The translations under genes and the position numbers were made by a program. From NCBI RefSeq assembly GCF_030717995.2, contig NZ_CP157743.1, forward strand, positions 248,001 to 312,000: a stretch of DNA of 64,000 bases. Direction: 5' to 3'. This DNA is from Methylomarinum sp. Ch1-1. GTDB lineage: Bacteria > Pseudomonadota > Gammaproteobacteria > Methylococcales > Methylomonadaceae. This document shows, piece after piece, positions 35,767 through 45,465 of the stretch (position 1 is the first letter of the stretch; each line of letters begins with the position of its first letter). A model generated the notes under the pieces. The model saw only the letters and a list, made by a program, of their open reading frames with translations, had not been told where the DNA came from and made no database searches.

Positions 35767-35808
35767 CTTAAAAAACCTTACTAGCAAACACTATCTATAC
35801 TTAACAAC

Positions 35809-35884
<76 letters not shown>

Positions 35885-35902
35885 TTTAACCGGATTTGCG
35901 AA

Positions 35903-35976
35903 TGGAGCGGGTGATGGGAATCGAACCCACGTAATCAGCTTGGAAGGCTGGAGTTCTACCATTGAACTACACCCGC
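35903..35976 (-). tRNA. tRNA-Gly (anticodon TCC)
   Basis: 74 bases with encoded CCA. The acceptor stem GCGGGTG pairs with CACCCGC; the anticodon loop CTTCCAA gives anticodon TCC. It is 18 bases from the neighbouring tRNA-Thr and 18 from tRNA-Tyr, so processed from one precursor. Confidence 0.96.
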
Positions 35977-35994
35977 GGTATTCCAAATTGGGGA

Positions 35995-36079
35995 TGGTGG
36001 AGGGGGGAGGATTCGAACCTCCGAAGGTAGAACCGTCAGATTTACAGTCTGATCCCTTTGGCCACTCGGGAACCCCTCC
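35995..36079 (-). tRNA. tRNA-Tyr (anticodon GTA)
   Basis: 85 bases with encoded CCA and the long variable arm of class II tRNAs. The acceptor stem GGAGGGG pairs with its 3' arm, and the anticodon loop CTGTAAA gives GTA. It is the first gene of the tRNA-tufB unit. Confidence 0.96.
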
Positions 36080-36097
36080 TGAACCGGAAAGCTGGCC

Positions 36098-36126
36098 ATT
36101 ATGAAGGCAAAAAACATAATAGTCAA
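36098..36126 (-). promoter_or_regulatory. Promoter of the tRNA-tufB operon
   Basis: On the - strand TTGACT (36126-36121) and CATAAT (36103-36098) are spaced by exactly 17 bases. The -10 is followed by the GC-rich GGCCAGC, the discriminator type that makes stable-RNA promoters sensitive to ppGpp. The tRNA-Tyr begins about 18 bases after the -10. An A/T-rich run lies upstream and could act as an UP element. Confidence 0.8.
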
Positions 36127-36152
36127 CTTTTTTTTGATTTTTTCTCATCAAA

Positions 36153-36173
36153 CTCTGCCAAACCCTGACAGAG
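36153..36173 (-). terminator. Weak terminator-like hairpin after pth
   Basis: CTCTGTC pairs with GGCAGAG around a 7-base loop and is followed by TTTGATG on the - strand. It would end the TPR-lolB-ispE-prs-rplY-pth unit just before the tRNA promoter; the T-tract is poor. Confidence 0.4.
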
Positions 36174-36230
36174 CTGATCATCATACAGAATTGAACTTAC
36201 TAGCGCAAGCCAATATTGCAAATATCGCCA

Positions 36231-36791
36231 TCAGCCATGCAACTCACGCATAACCAAGTCGATGTCGCCGTCTACGACAGAGCCGATCAGGCTCTCAACC
36301 TCATCGAATGCGCGCTCGATACGGGCGCAACCCTCTGACGTAGGCCTCGACAACACATAATCAGAAACCGCTTGCCCCACGGGCGGACGACCTATCCCCA
36401 CCCTTAAGCGCATAAAATCGCGACTACCGAGATGAGCGACAATATCGCGCAAACCATTATGCCCGGCATGACCGCCGCCCTTCTTGACCCTGATGACTCC
36501 CTCATCAAAATCCAACTCATCATGCACGACCAGGATTTCTTCCGGCGCAATCTTATAATAGCGAGCCACCTTACCCACGGAAGCGCCACTATTATTCATA
36601 TAGGTTTGTGGCTTCAACAACACCACCTGATGCGCACCCAATCGGCAAGAAGCCAGCAAGCCCTGAAACCTCGCCTCATTTGACCAGACGCCGACCCCAG
36701 CCAAACGTTCCAAAAACAAAAACCCGACGTTATGCCGGGTTTTCTCATATTTTCGGCCAGGATTACCCAGACCAACGATCAACCTGATCAT
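36231..36791 (-). CDS. pth: Peptidyl-tRNA hydrolase
   Basis: Recycles peptidyl-tRNA dropped from stalled ribosomes. It is 186 residues with N10 and the catalytic H20 in GNPGRKYEKTRHNVGF, the active-site aspartate in HDELDF (about residue 91) and the GGGHAGHNGLRDI loop. It follows rplY after three bases. Confidence 0.98.
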   Translation of the reverse strand: MIRLIVGLGNPGRKYEKTRHNVGFLFLERLAGVGVWSNEARFQGLLASCRLGAHQVVLLKPQTYMNNSGASVGKVARYYKIAPEEILVVHDELDFDEGVIRVKKGGGHAGHNGLRDIVAHLGSRDFMRLRVGIGRPPVGQAVSDYVLSRPTSEGCARIERAFDEVESLIGSVVDGDIDLVMRELHG

Positions 36792-36794
36792 TTA

Positions 36795-37421
36795 TTATTC
36801 GGCCGCACCTTCTTCTTCAGCAGCCTCAGCTTCTTCTCCGGCGCCACGAGTCTTCACGACCTGAGCAATCGGATGATCATGATCTTCGCCGTGCGCCAGC
36901 TCTGGAATCTCCACGCCAGCCGGCAACTTGATATCAGACATATGGACAACAGCACCCAACTCGACATCAGCGAGATCGACCTCAAGATATTCCGGCAATG
37001 CCGACGGCATACAAGAAACCTCAACATCCACCATTGCATGAGTCACCACGCCACCCGTCTTAACGCCGACACAAGTCTCTTCGTTAATGAAATGCAGCGG
37101 CACATGCATTTTAACTTGATGAGATTCATCCACTCTCATGAAATCCATATGCAACACTTGCGGCTTAGCCGGATGGCGCTGAATATCTTTCAACAACGCC
37201 TTTTGAGTTTTACCGTCGACCTTAACATCGAGAATGTGCGAGTAAACCGCCTCATGATCAAGATGCTTTAGAATCTCGTTATGCTCCAACACCAACATTT
37301 CAGGAGCACTTTCTCCACCGTATATTACCGCAGGCACCTTGCCCTCACGGCGAGCCGCTTTCGCTGCATTTTTACCTGACATATCGCGAGTTTCTGCGAC
37401 AAATTCAAATACGTTAGACAT
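36795..37421 (-). CDS. rplY: 50S ribosomal protein L25 (CTC/TL5 type)
   Basis: 5S rRNA-binding protein with the extra C-terminal domain of the general-stress CTC type; 208 residues against 94 in E. coli L25. The start at MSNVFEFVAETRD is preceded by GGAGAAAGAG; a reading to 37448 is nine residues longer and unsupported. The end is a disordered acidic tail (GEEAEAAEEEGAAE). Between prs and pth. Confidence 0.95.
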   Translation of the reverse strand: MSNVFEFVAETRDMSGKNAAKAARREGKVPAVIYGGESAPEMLVLEHNEILKHLDHEAVYSHILDVKVDGKTQKALLKDIQRHPAKPQVLHMDFMRVDESHQVKMHVPLHFINEETCVGVKTGGVVTHAMVDVEVSCMPSALPEYLEVDLADVELGAVVHMSDIKLPAGVEIPELAHGEDHDHPIAQVVKTRGAGEEAEAAEEEGAAE

Positions 37422-37464
37422 CTCTTTCTCCAAAGCTTGCTCCCACAAGCGCTACTTTCATTTG

Positions 37465-38418
37465 TTAATCTACATACAGCGAACTGACAGATTCGCCGAC
37501 CGCTATTCGCCTAATCGTTTCAGCCAACATCTCGGCTATACTTAACTGCCTAATTTTACCTATCTGCTGCAATTCTTCGGTCAACGGTATCGTGTCGGTT
37601 ACCACCAACTCATCCAACACCGAACTGCTTACGTTATCCGCCGCCGCCCCGGACAATACCGGATGCGTGCAGTAGGCAACAACCCTAAGCGCGCCATGAT
37701 CCTTCAACGCCTCCGCCGCATGACACAATGTCCCGGCCGTATCGACCAAGTCATCGATCATGACACAGGTCCGCCCCTCAACATCGCCAATGATATGCAT
37801 AATCTCAGAAACATTAGCACGAGGACGACGCTTATCTATGATCGCGAGATCCGCATCATCCAACCGCTTCGCCAAAGCCCTAGCCCTGACCACCCCGCCA
37901 ACATCCGGAGAGACCACGATCAAATCATCATATTTTTGACGCCATACATCGCCCAATAAAATAGGCGAAGCATAAACATTATCAACCGGTATCGCAAAAA
38001 AACCTTGAATCTGATCAGCATGCAGATCAACCGTCAACACCCTATCGGCTCCCGCATTGGCGATCATATCCGCCACCAATCTCGCGGTAATCGGCACCCG
38101 GGCCGACCTAGATCGCCGATCCTGCCTGGCGTAACCATAATAGGGAATAACCGCCGTTATCCGTGACGCCGACGCTCTCTTTAAAGCATCGATCATCACC
38201 AGCAGTTCCATCAAATTTTCGTTCGTTGGCGAGCAGGTCGGCTGAATAACAAACACATCCCGACCCCGTACATTTTCCTCGATCTCAACGACTATCTCTC
38301 CATCACTAAAGCGACCCACCGTCGCCATCCCAAGGCGCAAATTTAGCTTCCTGACAATACCTTCAGATAAAGCCTTATTAGCATTACCCGAGAATACCAT
38401 CATCGAGGCATCACTCAT
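37465..38418 (-). CDS. prs: Ribose-phosphate pyrophosphokinase
   Basis: Makes PRPP from ribose 5-phosphate and ATP for nucleotide, histidine, tryptophan and NAD synthesis. It is 317 residues. The flexible catalytic loop, the [17 protein letters not shown] block and the PRPP-binding site [19 protein letters not shown] are present. Between tRNA-Gln and rplY. Confidence 0.98.
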   Translation of the reverse strand: MSDASMMVFSGNANKALSEGIVRKLNLRLGMATVGRFSDGEIVVEIEENVRGRDVFVIQPTCSPTNENLMELLVMIDALKRASASRITAVIPYYGYARQDRRSRSARVPITARLVADMIANAGADRVLTVDLHADQIQGFFAIPVDNVYASPILLGDVWRQKYDDLIVVSPDVGGVVRARALAKRLDDADLAIIDKRRPRANVSEIMHIIGDVEGRTCVMIDDLVDTAGTLCHAAEALKDHGALRVVAYCTHPVLSGAAADNVSSSVLDELVVTDTIPLTEELQQIGKIRQLSIAEMLAETIRRIAVGESVSSLYVD

Positions 38419-38457
38419 TAAAGCACTCCTAAAGAGATTTTATTCATGGAGATAAAA

Positions 38458-38532
38458 TGGCTGGGCTGCCAGGATTCGAACCTGGGTATGCGGGGATCAA
38501 AACCCCGTGCCTTACCGCTTGGCGACAGCCCA
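38458..38532 (-). tRNA. tRNA-Gln (anticodon TTG)
   Basis: 75 bases with encoded CCA. The acceptor stem TGGGCTG pairs with CAGCCCA, and the anticodon loop TTTTGAT gives TTG. It lies between ispE and prs, a common gammaproteobacterial position. With gatCAB in the window, glutaminyl-tRNA may be made by amidation of Glu-tRNA-Gln, but GlnRS was not looked for. Confidence 0.96.
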
Positions 38533-38550
38533 AAAAATTGAATTCAGCCT

Positions 38551-39420
38551 TTAATAGTGACTAAGCTTTTGATACAGTGGCGACCTATTTTGACCCTTGG
38601 CCAAATAAACCTGCCAATCGCCTTGTAATTCCGCATACGCTTGCCGAGCCTCCCGCTCCGATGCAAACTGCGCAAATACACAGGCGCCTGTCCCGGTCAA
38701 CCTTGCCTCGGCGTAACCGGACAAAGCTTCCCATGCTTTTTCTACAGACCGATATAACTTGCAGACCACTTCGAAACAATCGTTCCGCTGATCCCCTGCA
38801 AGAAAGTCCGCTATTTTGATCGCTTTACTATCTCTTGTCAAGCCTTCGTGTGTAAAAATTTTCCCGGTATCGACATGAACATTCGGTTTTATAACAACAA
38901 CCCATTGTTCTGGAACGACAATCTCTTGCAACTCCTCACCGACACCCTCTCCCCAAGCGGCGCAACCAAAGACAAAAACGGGCACATCGGCGCCTAAGCG
39001 CAAGCCGAGCCTCATCAACTCTTCGGTAGACAACCCCAAGCTCCATAACTGATTCAAAACCACCAGGGTCGTAGCCGCATCGGAACTGCCTCCGCCCAGA
39101 CCGCCGCCCATCGGTAAATTTTTTTCCACCTCGATACGAACACCTTGCCGGCATCCGCTTATTTCCTTTAATAAGTTCGCCGCACGCACCGTCAAGTCAT
39201 CGGCTTCCGCAACCCCCGGTATCGGTTCTTGCAGACAGACACGATCCTGCTCCAACGGATGAAAAGTCAACCAGTCACATAAATCGAGCATCTGGAAGAC
39301 CGTTTGCAACAAATGATAACCGTCATCCCTACGCCCGGTAATCCTCAGCATCAAATTCAACTTAGCCGGCGCCGGCCATTTTTCTTTCCACAGCGCATTC
39401 GCTGCCCGCGCTTCTGTCAC
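38551..39420 (-). CDS. ispE: 4-diphosphocytidyl-2-C-methyl-D-erythritol kinase
   Basis: GHMP kinase of the MEP isoprenoid pathway. The ATP-binding loop PMGGGLGGGSSDAATTL and the N-terminal PAPAKLNLMLRITGRRDDGYH are diagnostic. The start is taken at the GTG at 39418-39420: it overlaps the lolB stop as GTGA and has GGAA seven bases upstream, while the in-frame ATG at 39432 has no Shine-Dalgarno. The choice adds or removes four residues only. Confidence 0.95.
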   Translation of the reverse strand: MTEARAANALWKEKWPAPAKLNLMLRITGRRDDGYHLLQTVFQMLDLCDWLTFHPLEQDRVCLQEPIPGVAEADDLTVRAANLLKEISGCRQGVRIEVEKNLPMGGGLGGGSSDAATTLVVLNQLWSLGLSTEELMRLGLRLGADVPVFVFGCAAWGEGVGEELQEIVVPEQWVVVIKPNVHVDTGKIFTHEGLTRDSKAIKIADFLAGDQRNDCFEVVCKLYRSVEKAWEALSGYAEARLTGTGACVFAQFASEREARQAYAELQGDWQVYLAKGQNRSPLYQKLSHY

Positions 39421-39989
39421 GACATTTTCCATTGATCTACAATTAATTTAACCTTGGTGGCCGCCTTTTCCAAATTGATCTTATGGGGCAGCGAATACTC
39501 GCCAAACACCTGCATCTGCCGATACCTGACCCGCCAGCCATGCTGAATAAAGCCCTGCTCACTTTCTTGATAGGCCACGCCCGGCTCCACCAAACCCAAC
39601 ATCCAGTATCTGAAGGCCTGAACCGGAATTTCCACCCCGAAGTGCTTGGCCATGACTCGTTCGGCAGCCTGCCGATAGATGCGAACCTGATCGCCGTCAT
39701 CGACGACAACCTCGCGCTGGGTCACGACCAATCGCAGCCGCCCCTGCCCAAACGGCCCCGCCATTTCTATGACGTCGCTGGACCGCTCGTGACGCCAATC
39801 GATATCAGCCGAAAACGAATCCTGCTCGGCAACGACCCCTAGTCGCCCGGCGAACTGCCAGCTCTCTTGCTCATACCAATGCTGCATTTGCCGCATTTGA
39901 TAAGCCCCGCCGGTCTCGACGATGTGCTGTTGCGCACAGCCGCCCAGCAACAGCGCCATAACTAATAGCCGCGACGCACTATACCTCAT
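39417..39989 (-). CDS. lolB: Outer-membrane lipoprotein insertion protein LolB
   Basis: Receives lipoproteins from LolA and inserts them in the outer membrane. It is 190 residues with signal and lipobox LLGGC (lipid-anchored C18). Blocks WQFAGRLGVVAEQDSFSADI and IYRQAAERVMAKHFGVEIPV fit the family. It overlaps the upstream TPR gene by four bases and ispE by a few. Confidence 0.93.
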   Translation of the reverse strand: MRYSASRLLVMALLLGGCAQQHIVETGGAYQMRQMQHWYEQESWQFAGRLGVVAEQDSFSADIDWRHERSSDVIEMAGPFGQGRLRLVVTQREVVVDDGDQVRIYRQAAERVMAKHFGVEIPVQAFRYWMLGLVEPGVAYQESEQGFIQHGWRVRYRQMQVFGEYSLPHKINLEKAATKVKLIVDQWKMS

Positions 39990-41722
39990 TCATCACTCTG
40001 TAAAAAACGTTTTTTAAAATCCAATAAATAACGATCCTCCGGCGTTTTCTCCAGCGCCTCTTCGATCAAGCGTCGGGCCTTTTCTTTTTCTCCGGTCACC
40101 CATAAAAGCTCCGCCAGATGCGCAGCAATCTCATTTTCCGGCTGCAGGTCATAGGCGCGCTGCAAATACCGCAACGCCTCATCGGTATGGCCCAGCTTAA
40201 ATTGCAGCCAGCCGTAACTGTCAATGATGACCGCCTCGTCCGGCTGCAAACGCAACGCCTTTTGTAAATAGGCTTCCGCCTCTTGATAACGCTCGGTTCT
40301 GTCCACCAAGGTATAGCCGAGGGCGTTCAAGGCGCCGGCATCATCTGGGTTTTGCGCCAGTATCTTCAGCAAATCGGCTTCCAACACATCCAGCTTATCG
40401 AGCTGTTCGGCAATCAACGCCCGGGTGTATAACAGCTCCCTACTGTCGGGATAAGACTGTAAGGCATCGGTCAAGATATCAAACGCCTGCTGATATTGAC
40501 CGGTCTCGCTATACAGCTCGGCCTTGACCAGCAAAATTCTCACTCGTTGACGAGGATATTTCGTTTCCATCGCGCCGATACGCTCGGCCGCCTCATCGTA
40601 ACGCTTTTGACTCAACAGCAATGACACCGCCGCCATCTTCGCATTGAACGCTAGGGGCCCTTGGCTCACCTTATCAAACCAAACCAGCGCCTTGTCGTAT
40701 TTCTCCCGATTATAGGCGATGCGCCCCAGATAAAAGCTGGCCTGGGCCTCCCAGGCCGGATCATGCAGCAACTTTTCCAGGTAGTTTTCCGCTTGACCAA
40801 GCTCCTGCTGCTGCAAATAAATCAGCGCAATGGCAAACTGGCTTTCACCGTCATCGGGCTTATCATCGAGCACCTCCCGATACAGATCCACCGCATCATC
40901 ATAGGCCTTGCTCTCCACCAACACCTGCGCCAGCATTTTCCTGATGCGCTCATCCTCCGGGGTTTGTTCCAGCGCCTGTTCCAAATAGCCTCTCGCCGCC
41001 TCCAAGTCACCCGTCTGACTGGACAACTGCGCCTGCAGCAACAATGCCTTATGCCAATCCGACTGCAGCGCCAAGGCTCGACTGTTTTTCTGCAGGGCCT
41101 GTGGATATTGCTGCATTTTCGAGGCCAGCAAGGCCTGCACAAAATAGATCTCCGCCTGATCAGGATGCTGTACGGCAAGCTCTTCCAGCACACCATAAAT
41201 GAAGTCGTCCTTGCCGTCCTTCTCCATCAGCTTGATCATTTCAACCAAGGTCGACTCGAAACCGCCCGGATCCAACGCCAACAAGGCATTTAAATGATCG
41301 ACCGCTTCCGCTTTATTGGCCCTGCGCAATGCCGATAAAATGGCGATCTTTCTGGCGGTCAAATTTTCCTTATCTCTTTCCAACCATAAATTAACCGCCT
41401 CCTCGGTCCGCCTCTCATCCTTTACGAACAAGCCTATTTTCGCCGCTCGCTCCGCGACACGCGAATCATCCGTCAGCTCGGCCGCCTGCAGATACCCGTC
41501 TAGCGCCACGTCATACTGATTGCGTTGACCGGCCAATTCCGCCGCCATCAACAAATAGAGAACCTTAGGATCTATCGCCGTCTCCCGCTCAGCCTCCTCT
41601 GCCGCCGGCGATTGCTTTTCGACCACCGGCGCGGCCTCTTGGCCGGGGGGTTGCTCGGAAGAAGCGGCGCATCCCGTCAGCGCACAGGCCATTATTATTT
41701 CTATCCATTTTTTCATCGACAC
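39986..41722 (-). CDS. TPR-repeat lipoprotein
   Basis: A 578-residue protein with signal and lipobox ALTGC (C18), then roughly twelve TPR-like repeats such as AALLQAQLSSQTGDLEAARG-like helices, a clear YLQKALRLQPDEAVIIDSYG and YLQRAYDLQPENEIAAHLAE. Homologues upstream of lolB and ispE occur in Pseudomonas and other gammaproteobacteria; their role (protein scaffold near the outer membrane) is not established. First gene of the unit ending in pth, with a 139-base gap to the divergent hemA. Confidence 0.88.
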   Translation of the reverse strand: MSMKKWIEIIMACALTGCAASSEQPPGQEAAPVVEKQSPAAEEAERETAIDPKVLYLLMAAELAGQRNQYDVALDGYLQAAELTDDSRVAERAAKIGLFVKDERRTEEAVNLWLERDKENLTARKIAILSALRRANKAEAVDHLNALLALDPGGFESTLVEMIKLMEKDGKDDFIYGVLEELAVQHPDQAEIYFVQALLASKMQQYPQALQKNSRALALQSDWHKALLLQAQLSSQTGDLEAARGYLEQALEQTPEDERIRKMLAQVLVESKAYDDAVDLYREVLDDKPDDGESQFAIALIYLQQQELGQAENYLEKLLHDPAWEAQASFYLGRIAYNREKYDKALVWFDKVSQGPLAFNAKMAAVSLLLSQKRYDEAAERIGAMETKYPRQRVRILLVKAELYSETGQYQQAFDILTDALQSYPDSRELLYTRALIAEQLDKLDVLEADLLKILAQNPDDAGALNALGYTLVDRTERYQEAEAYLQKALRLQPDEAVIIDSYGWLQFKLGHTDEALRYLQRAYDLQPENEIAAHLAELLWVTGEKEKARRLIEEALEKTPEDRYLLDFKKRFLQSDE

Positions 41723-41861
41723 AAACCACCTGGTTTTGAAAAATAACTGCTATAGAGTAGCAGAAAAACGTTTTGTTTCAGACTGATGATTGATTCCATT
41801 TGGACAAACCCATTATATTCCTTAGAATATGCGAGTTTTATTATACTTTGTTTAACAGTCA

Positions 41862-43109
41862 ATGACATTTATTGCGGTAGGGATCAATTACAACACAGCG
41901 CCGGTCGCCATTCGTGAGCGCCTGGCATTCCCTGCTGAAATTCTAGGCTCAGCATTGAAAAGTCTGTGGAATCAACAAGCGATATCCGAGGCGGCGATTC
42001 TATCCACCTGCAATCGCACCGAATTCTATTACCATACCGACTCGGACAATCAGGAGCCCTTGATCAACTGGATTGCAGAGCAAAAAAAACTCAAGCCAGC
42101 TGATTTCAGACCGTTTCTTTACAGCCATAAGAACAGCCAGTCCATCCGCCATATGTTCCGGGTCGCCTGTGGCTTGGACTCGATGGTGTTAGGAGAGCCG
42201 CAGATTCTCGGCCAGATGAAGACCGCCTACCAGGCGGCCAACGAGGCCGGAACCCTGGGCAAAAACTTGGGCAAATTATTTCAGCATACATTTTCTGCGG
42301 CCAAGAAAGTCCGCACCGACACCGCGATCGGCTCCAGTCCGGTGTCGGTGGCATTCGCCGCGGTCCAATTAGCGCAGCAGATTTTCGACAAACTCAGCGA
42401 ACAAACCGCATTATTGATCGGCGCCGGAGAAACCATCGAACTGACCGCCCGCCATCTGCACCAACACGGCATCGGCCGCATCGTCATCGCTAATCGCACC
42501 TTCGACAAGGCCCATGCCTTAGCCAGCCAATTCGACGGTTATGCGATCGCCTTGTCCGAACTGCCCTCGCATCTGGCGGAAGCCGATATCGTCGTGTCAT
42601 CGACGGCCAGCCAACTGCCGATCCTCGGCAAGGGCATGGTCGAAAGTGCGATCAAAAAACGCAGACACAAACCGATGTTTATGGTCGACTTGGCCGTGCC
42701 CCGGGATATAGAATCCGAAGTCGAGCAGCTGAACGACGTCTATTTATACAGCGTTGATGATTTACAAAACACCATCAACGAAAACATGGACTCGCGCCGC
42801 CGCGCCGCCGAGCAGGCAGAAGAAATCATCGACACCGAGGTCGAACACTTTCTCGCCTGGATGCGCGCGCAAGGGGCGCAAACGACCATCCGCGATTACC
42901 GCAGCCAAGCCGAACTGGCCCGGGACGAAGTGCTGCAAAAGGCCTTAAACCAACTTCGCAACGGAGCGGATGCGGAGCAAGTGCTCAACCGGCTGGCGCA
43001 TACATTGACCAATAAACTGATTCACACCCCCAGCACCCAATTAAGAGAGGCCGGCGCCAACGAAAGGCCGGACTTGATTGCCGCCGCCCGGGAACTTTTC
43101 AAATTGTAA
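41862..43109 (+). CDS. hemA: Glutamyl-tRNA reductase
   Basis: Reduces Glu-tRNA-Glu to glutamate-1-semialdehyde, the first step of haem synthesis by the C5 route. 415 residues with the catalytic C50 in STCNRTE, the [20 protein letters not shown] block and the NADPH domain [13 protein letters not shown]. First of a five-gene run hemA-prfA-prmC-JAMM-HExxH. Confidence 0.97.
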   Translation: MTFIAVGINYNTAPVAIRERLAFPAEILGSALKSLWNQQAISEAAILSTCNRTEFYYHTDSDNQEPLINWIAEQKKLKPADFRPFLYSHKNSQSIRHMFRVACGLDSMVLGEPQILGQMKTAYQAANEAGTLGKNLGKLFQHTFSAAKKVRTDTAIGSSPVSVAFAAVQLAQQIFDKLSEQTALLIGAGETIELTARHLHQHGIGRIVIANRTFDKAHALASQFDGYAIALSELPSHLAEADIVVSSTASQLPILGKGMVESAIKKRRHKPMFMVDLAVPRDIESEVEQLNDVYLYSVDDLQNTINENMDSRRRAAEQAEEIIDTEVEHFLAWMRAQGAQTTIRDYRSQAELARDEVLQKALNQLRNGADAEQVLNRLAHTLTNKLIHTPSTQLREAGANERPDLIAAARELFKL

Positions 43110-43119
43110 CAATCATTCA

Positions 43120-44205
43120 ATGAAAGCTTCTATAAAACTCAAACTGGACAATCTGAGCGAACGTTTTGATGAAATCGCGGCATTACTGGCTCAGCCCGAG
43201 GTTCAGGCCGACCAGAACAAGTTTCGCTCGCTCAGTCAGGAATACGCGCAAATAGACCCGATTGTCGGCTGTTATCAAAAATATCTGGAAAATGAACACA
43301 ACCTGGAAGGGGCGCGAGACATGGTCAAGGACTCCGATCCTGAGCTGCGCGCCATGGCGCAGGAGGAAATCGAACAAGCAGAACAGCAAAAAGAGGCACT
43401 GGAACACCAGTTACAGATCTTGCTGCTGCCCAAAGACCCCAACGACAATCGCAACATATTCCTGGAAATTCGCGCCGGCACCGGCGGCGACGAGGCGGCG
43501 ATTTTTTCCGGCGACCTGGCCAAGATGTATCAACGCTATGCCGAAAAACAGGGCTGGCAAATCGAGATCATTGCCGAAAACCGCGGCGACCACGGCGGTT
43601 ATAAAGAAATCATCCTACGCGTCAGCGGCCAGAACGTCTATTCACAACTAAAGTTTGAATCCGGCGCCCATCGCGTGCAGCGGGTGCCGGAAACCGAATC
43701 CCAGGGCCGCGTCCACACGTCGGCCTGCACCGTCGCAGTGATGCCGGAAGTCGAGGGCGTCGAGGAAATCGACATCAATCCGGCCGATTTGAAAGTCGAT
43801 ACCTTTCGCGCTTCCGGCGCCGGCGGACAGCATGTCAACAAAACCGATTCGGCCATTCGCATCACCCATCTGCCGACCGGCGTCGTCGTCGAATGCCAGG
43901 ATGAGCGCTCGCAGCACAAGAACCGGGCCCGCGCGATGTCGTTGCTGCAATCGCGTTTATTAGCCGCCGAACAGGAAAAACTCCAATCCGAACAGGCGCA
44001 AAACCGCAAGTTGCAAGTCGGCAGCGGCGACCGTTCCGAGCGCATCCGAACCTACAATTACCCACAGGGACGAATGACCGACCACAGAATCAACCTAACC
44101 CTGTATAAACTGGAAGAAATCATGCAAGGCGGTTTAGAGCATGTGATCCAGCCACTGATTCATGAACATCAGGCGGAACTGCTGACCCAATTGAGTAATG
44201 ACTGA
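43120..44205 (+). CDS. prfA: Peptide chain release factor 1
   Basis: Decodes UAA and UAG and triggers hydrolysis. 361 residues from the ATG at 43120; the longer frame to 43078 reads through the hemA end. The catalytic GGQ motif ([17 protein letters not shown]) and the stop-codon anticodon tripeptide, here PET ([15 protein letters not shown]), are present. Ten bases after hemA. Confidence 0.97.
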   Translation: MKASIKLKLDNLSERFDEIAALLAQPEVQADQNKFRSLSQEYAQIDPIVGCYQKYLENEHNLEGARDMVKDSDPELRAMAQEEIEQAEQQKEALEHQLQILLLPKDPNDNRNIFLEIRAGTGGDEAAIFSGDLAKMYQRYAEKQGWQIEIIAENRGDHGGYKEIILRVSGQNVYSQLKFESGAHRVQRVPETESQGRVHTSACTVAVMPEVEGVEEIDINPADLKVDTFRASGAGGQHVNKTDSAIRITHLPTGVVVECQDERSQHKNRARAMSLLQSRLLAAEQEKLQSEQAQNRKLQVGSGDRSERIRTYNYPQGRMTDHRINLTLYKLEEIMQGGLEHVIQPLIHEHQAELLTQLSND

Positions 44206-45046
44206 CGCCGATATTCAATCGCTACTGGTGGCCGCCGAGGAAAAGCTGGCGGCCGTTTCCGATTCGCCGCTGCTGGACGCCGAAATCCTGTTGTGCCTAT
44301 GCCTAAACAAGCCCCGCACCTTCCTCCGCGCCTGGCCGGAAAAACGGCTGGACCAAGCTGCGCTAGCAGCCTTTCAAACGGCATTGGCGCAACGCCTGCA
44401 AGGCCTGCCGATCGCCTATATCACCGGCAGCCGGGAATTCTGGTCCAGGGAGTTTAAAGTCTCGCCGGAAGTGCTGATCCCAAGACCCGACACCGAGTTA
44501 CTGATAGAGCTGAGTCTTAGGCTGATGCCTGCCGACCGGGCCATCAAGCTGATCGACCTGGGCACCGGTTCCGGCATCATCGCGGTCACGCTGGCTGCGG
44601 AAAGGCCGTTGGCGCAAGTGACCGCGACCGACCGCAGCGCGGCCGCCCTGAAGATCGCCAAGGACAATGCGCAACGTCATCGGGTCGACAACATTCGCTT
44701 TGTGGAGTCCGACTGGTTCAGCGCCATCACCGATTCCGACTTTGATTTGGTGATCAGCAACCCGCCCTATATTGCCGCCGAAGATCCGCACCTCGATCGG
44801 GGCGACGTCAGACACGAACCGGACGAGGCGCTGATTGCGGCCGAACAAGGCCTGCGCGATATCAGAATCCTGGCCGAACAGGCCAGCCAGCATTTGAACG
44901 CCTGTGGCCATTTATTGCTCGAACACGGCTATAATCAACAACAGGCGGTTCAAGCCATTTTCAAGACCTGCCATTACCAGCAGGTCAGCACCGCCGCCGA
45001 CTTGTCCGGCAACCCCAGAGTCACCACCGGGATATGGAACCCTTAA
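44198..45046 (+). CDS. prmC: Release-factor glutamine methyltransferase
   Basis: Methylates the GGQ glutamine of RF1 and RF2, using AdoMet. 282 residues: N-terminal helical substrate domain, AdoMet fold ([20 protein letters not shown]) and the NPPY motif ([14 protein letters not shown]). It overlaps prfA by eight bases, as expected for the target and its modifier, and ends on TAATG shared with the next start. Confidence 0.97.
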   Translation: MTDADIQSLLVAAEEKLAAVSDSPLLDAEILLCLCLNKPRTFLRAWPEKRLDQAALAAFQTALAQRLQGLPIAYITGSREFWSREFKVSPEVLIPRPDTELLIELSLRLMPADRAIKLIDLGTGSGIIAVTLAAERPLAQVTATDRSAAALKIAKDNAQRHRVDNIRFVESDWFSAITDSDFDLVISNPPYIAAEDPHLDRGDVRHEPDEALIAAEQGLRDIRILAEQASQHLNACGHLLLEHGYNQQQAVQAIFKTCHYQQVSTAADLSGNPRVTTGIWNP

Positions 45047-45465
45047 TGATGAAAAGACATGAAATTCAGTTATCGAGAAAACTGACGACCGAATTGCTGC
45101 ACTTGGCGCAGATCTCCCCCGAGGCGGAAATCTGCGGACTGATCGGCGCTCGTGACGGCCAACCGACCCGCTGCTATCCGATAGACAACATTGCCGCCCG
45201 ACCGGACAGTCGATTCGAGCTGGATCCGCAGCAGCATATCGCCGCGGTCGCTCAAATGCGCGAGAATGGCGAGGACTTGTTCGCCATTTATCATTCGCAT
45301 CCCCACGCCCCTGCCGAGCCTTCGGCGACCGACATCGACATGGCGAATTATCCCGAGGCGATATACTTGGTGATTTCGCTGAACACCAAGGGGATATTGG
45401 AAATGCGCGGCTTCAACATTGTCGATAAGCAGGTTCAAGAAGTCACGCTGCGCATGAGCGAATAA
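45046..45465 (+). CDS. Stand-alone JAMM/MPN metallopeptidase-like protein (M67)
   Basis: A 139-residue single-domain protein. The zinc-site set of the JAMM family is complete: E28 (EAEICGLIGA), H83 and H85 in YHSHPHAPAEPSATD, S93 and D96. Bacterial members process ThiS-, MoaD- or ubiquitin-like sulfur carriers (Mec+/CysO-type) or are unassigned; no such carrier gene is nearby, so the substrate is unknown. The start is taken at the ATG overlapping the prmC stop, with GGAA 7 bases upstream; 45034 would add four residues. Confidence 0.88.
   Translation: MMKRHEIQLSRKLTTELLHLAQISPEAEICGLIGARDGQPTRCYPIDNIAARPDSRFELDPQQHIAAVAQMRENGEDLFAIYHSHPHAPAEPSATDIDMANYPEAIYLVISLNTKGILEMRGFNIVDKQVQEVTLRMSE

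Noticed and set aside
37663-37959. 98-codon + frame opposite prs
   Set aside because: Antisense shadow of a recognised gene.
39420-39432. ATG at 39432 as the ispE start
   Set aside because: Weaker than the GTG at 39420, which has a ribosome-binding site and a GTGA overlap with lolB; the difference is only four residues.
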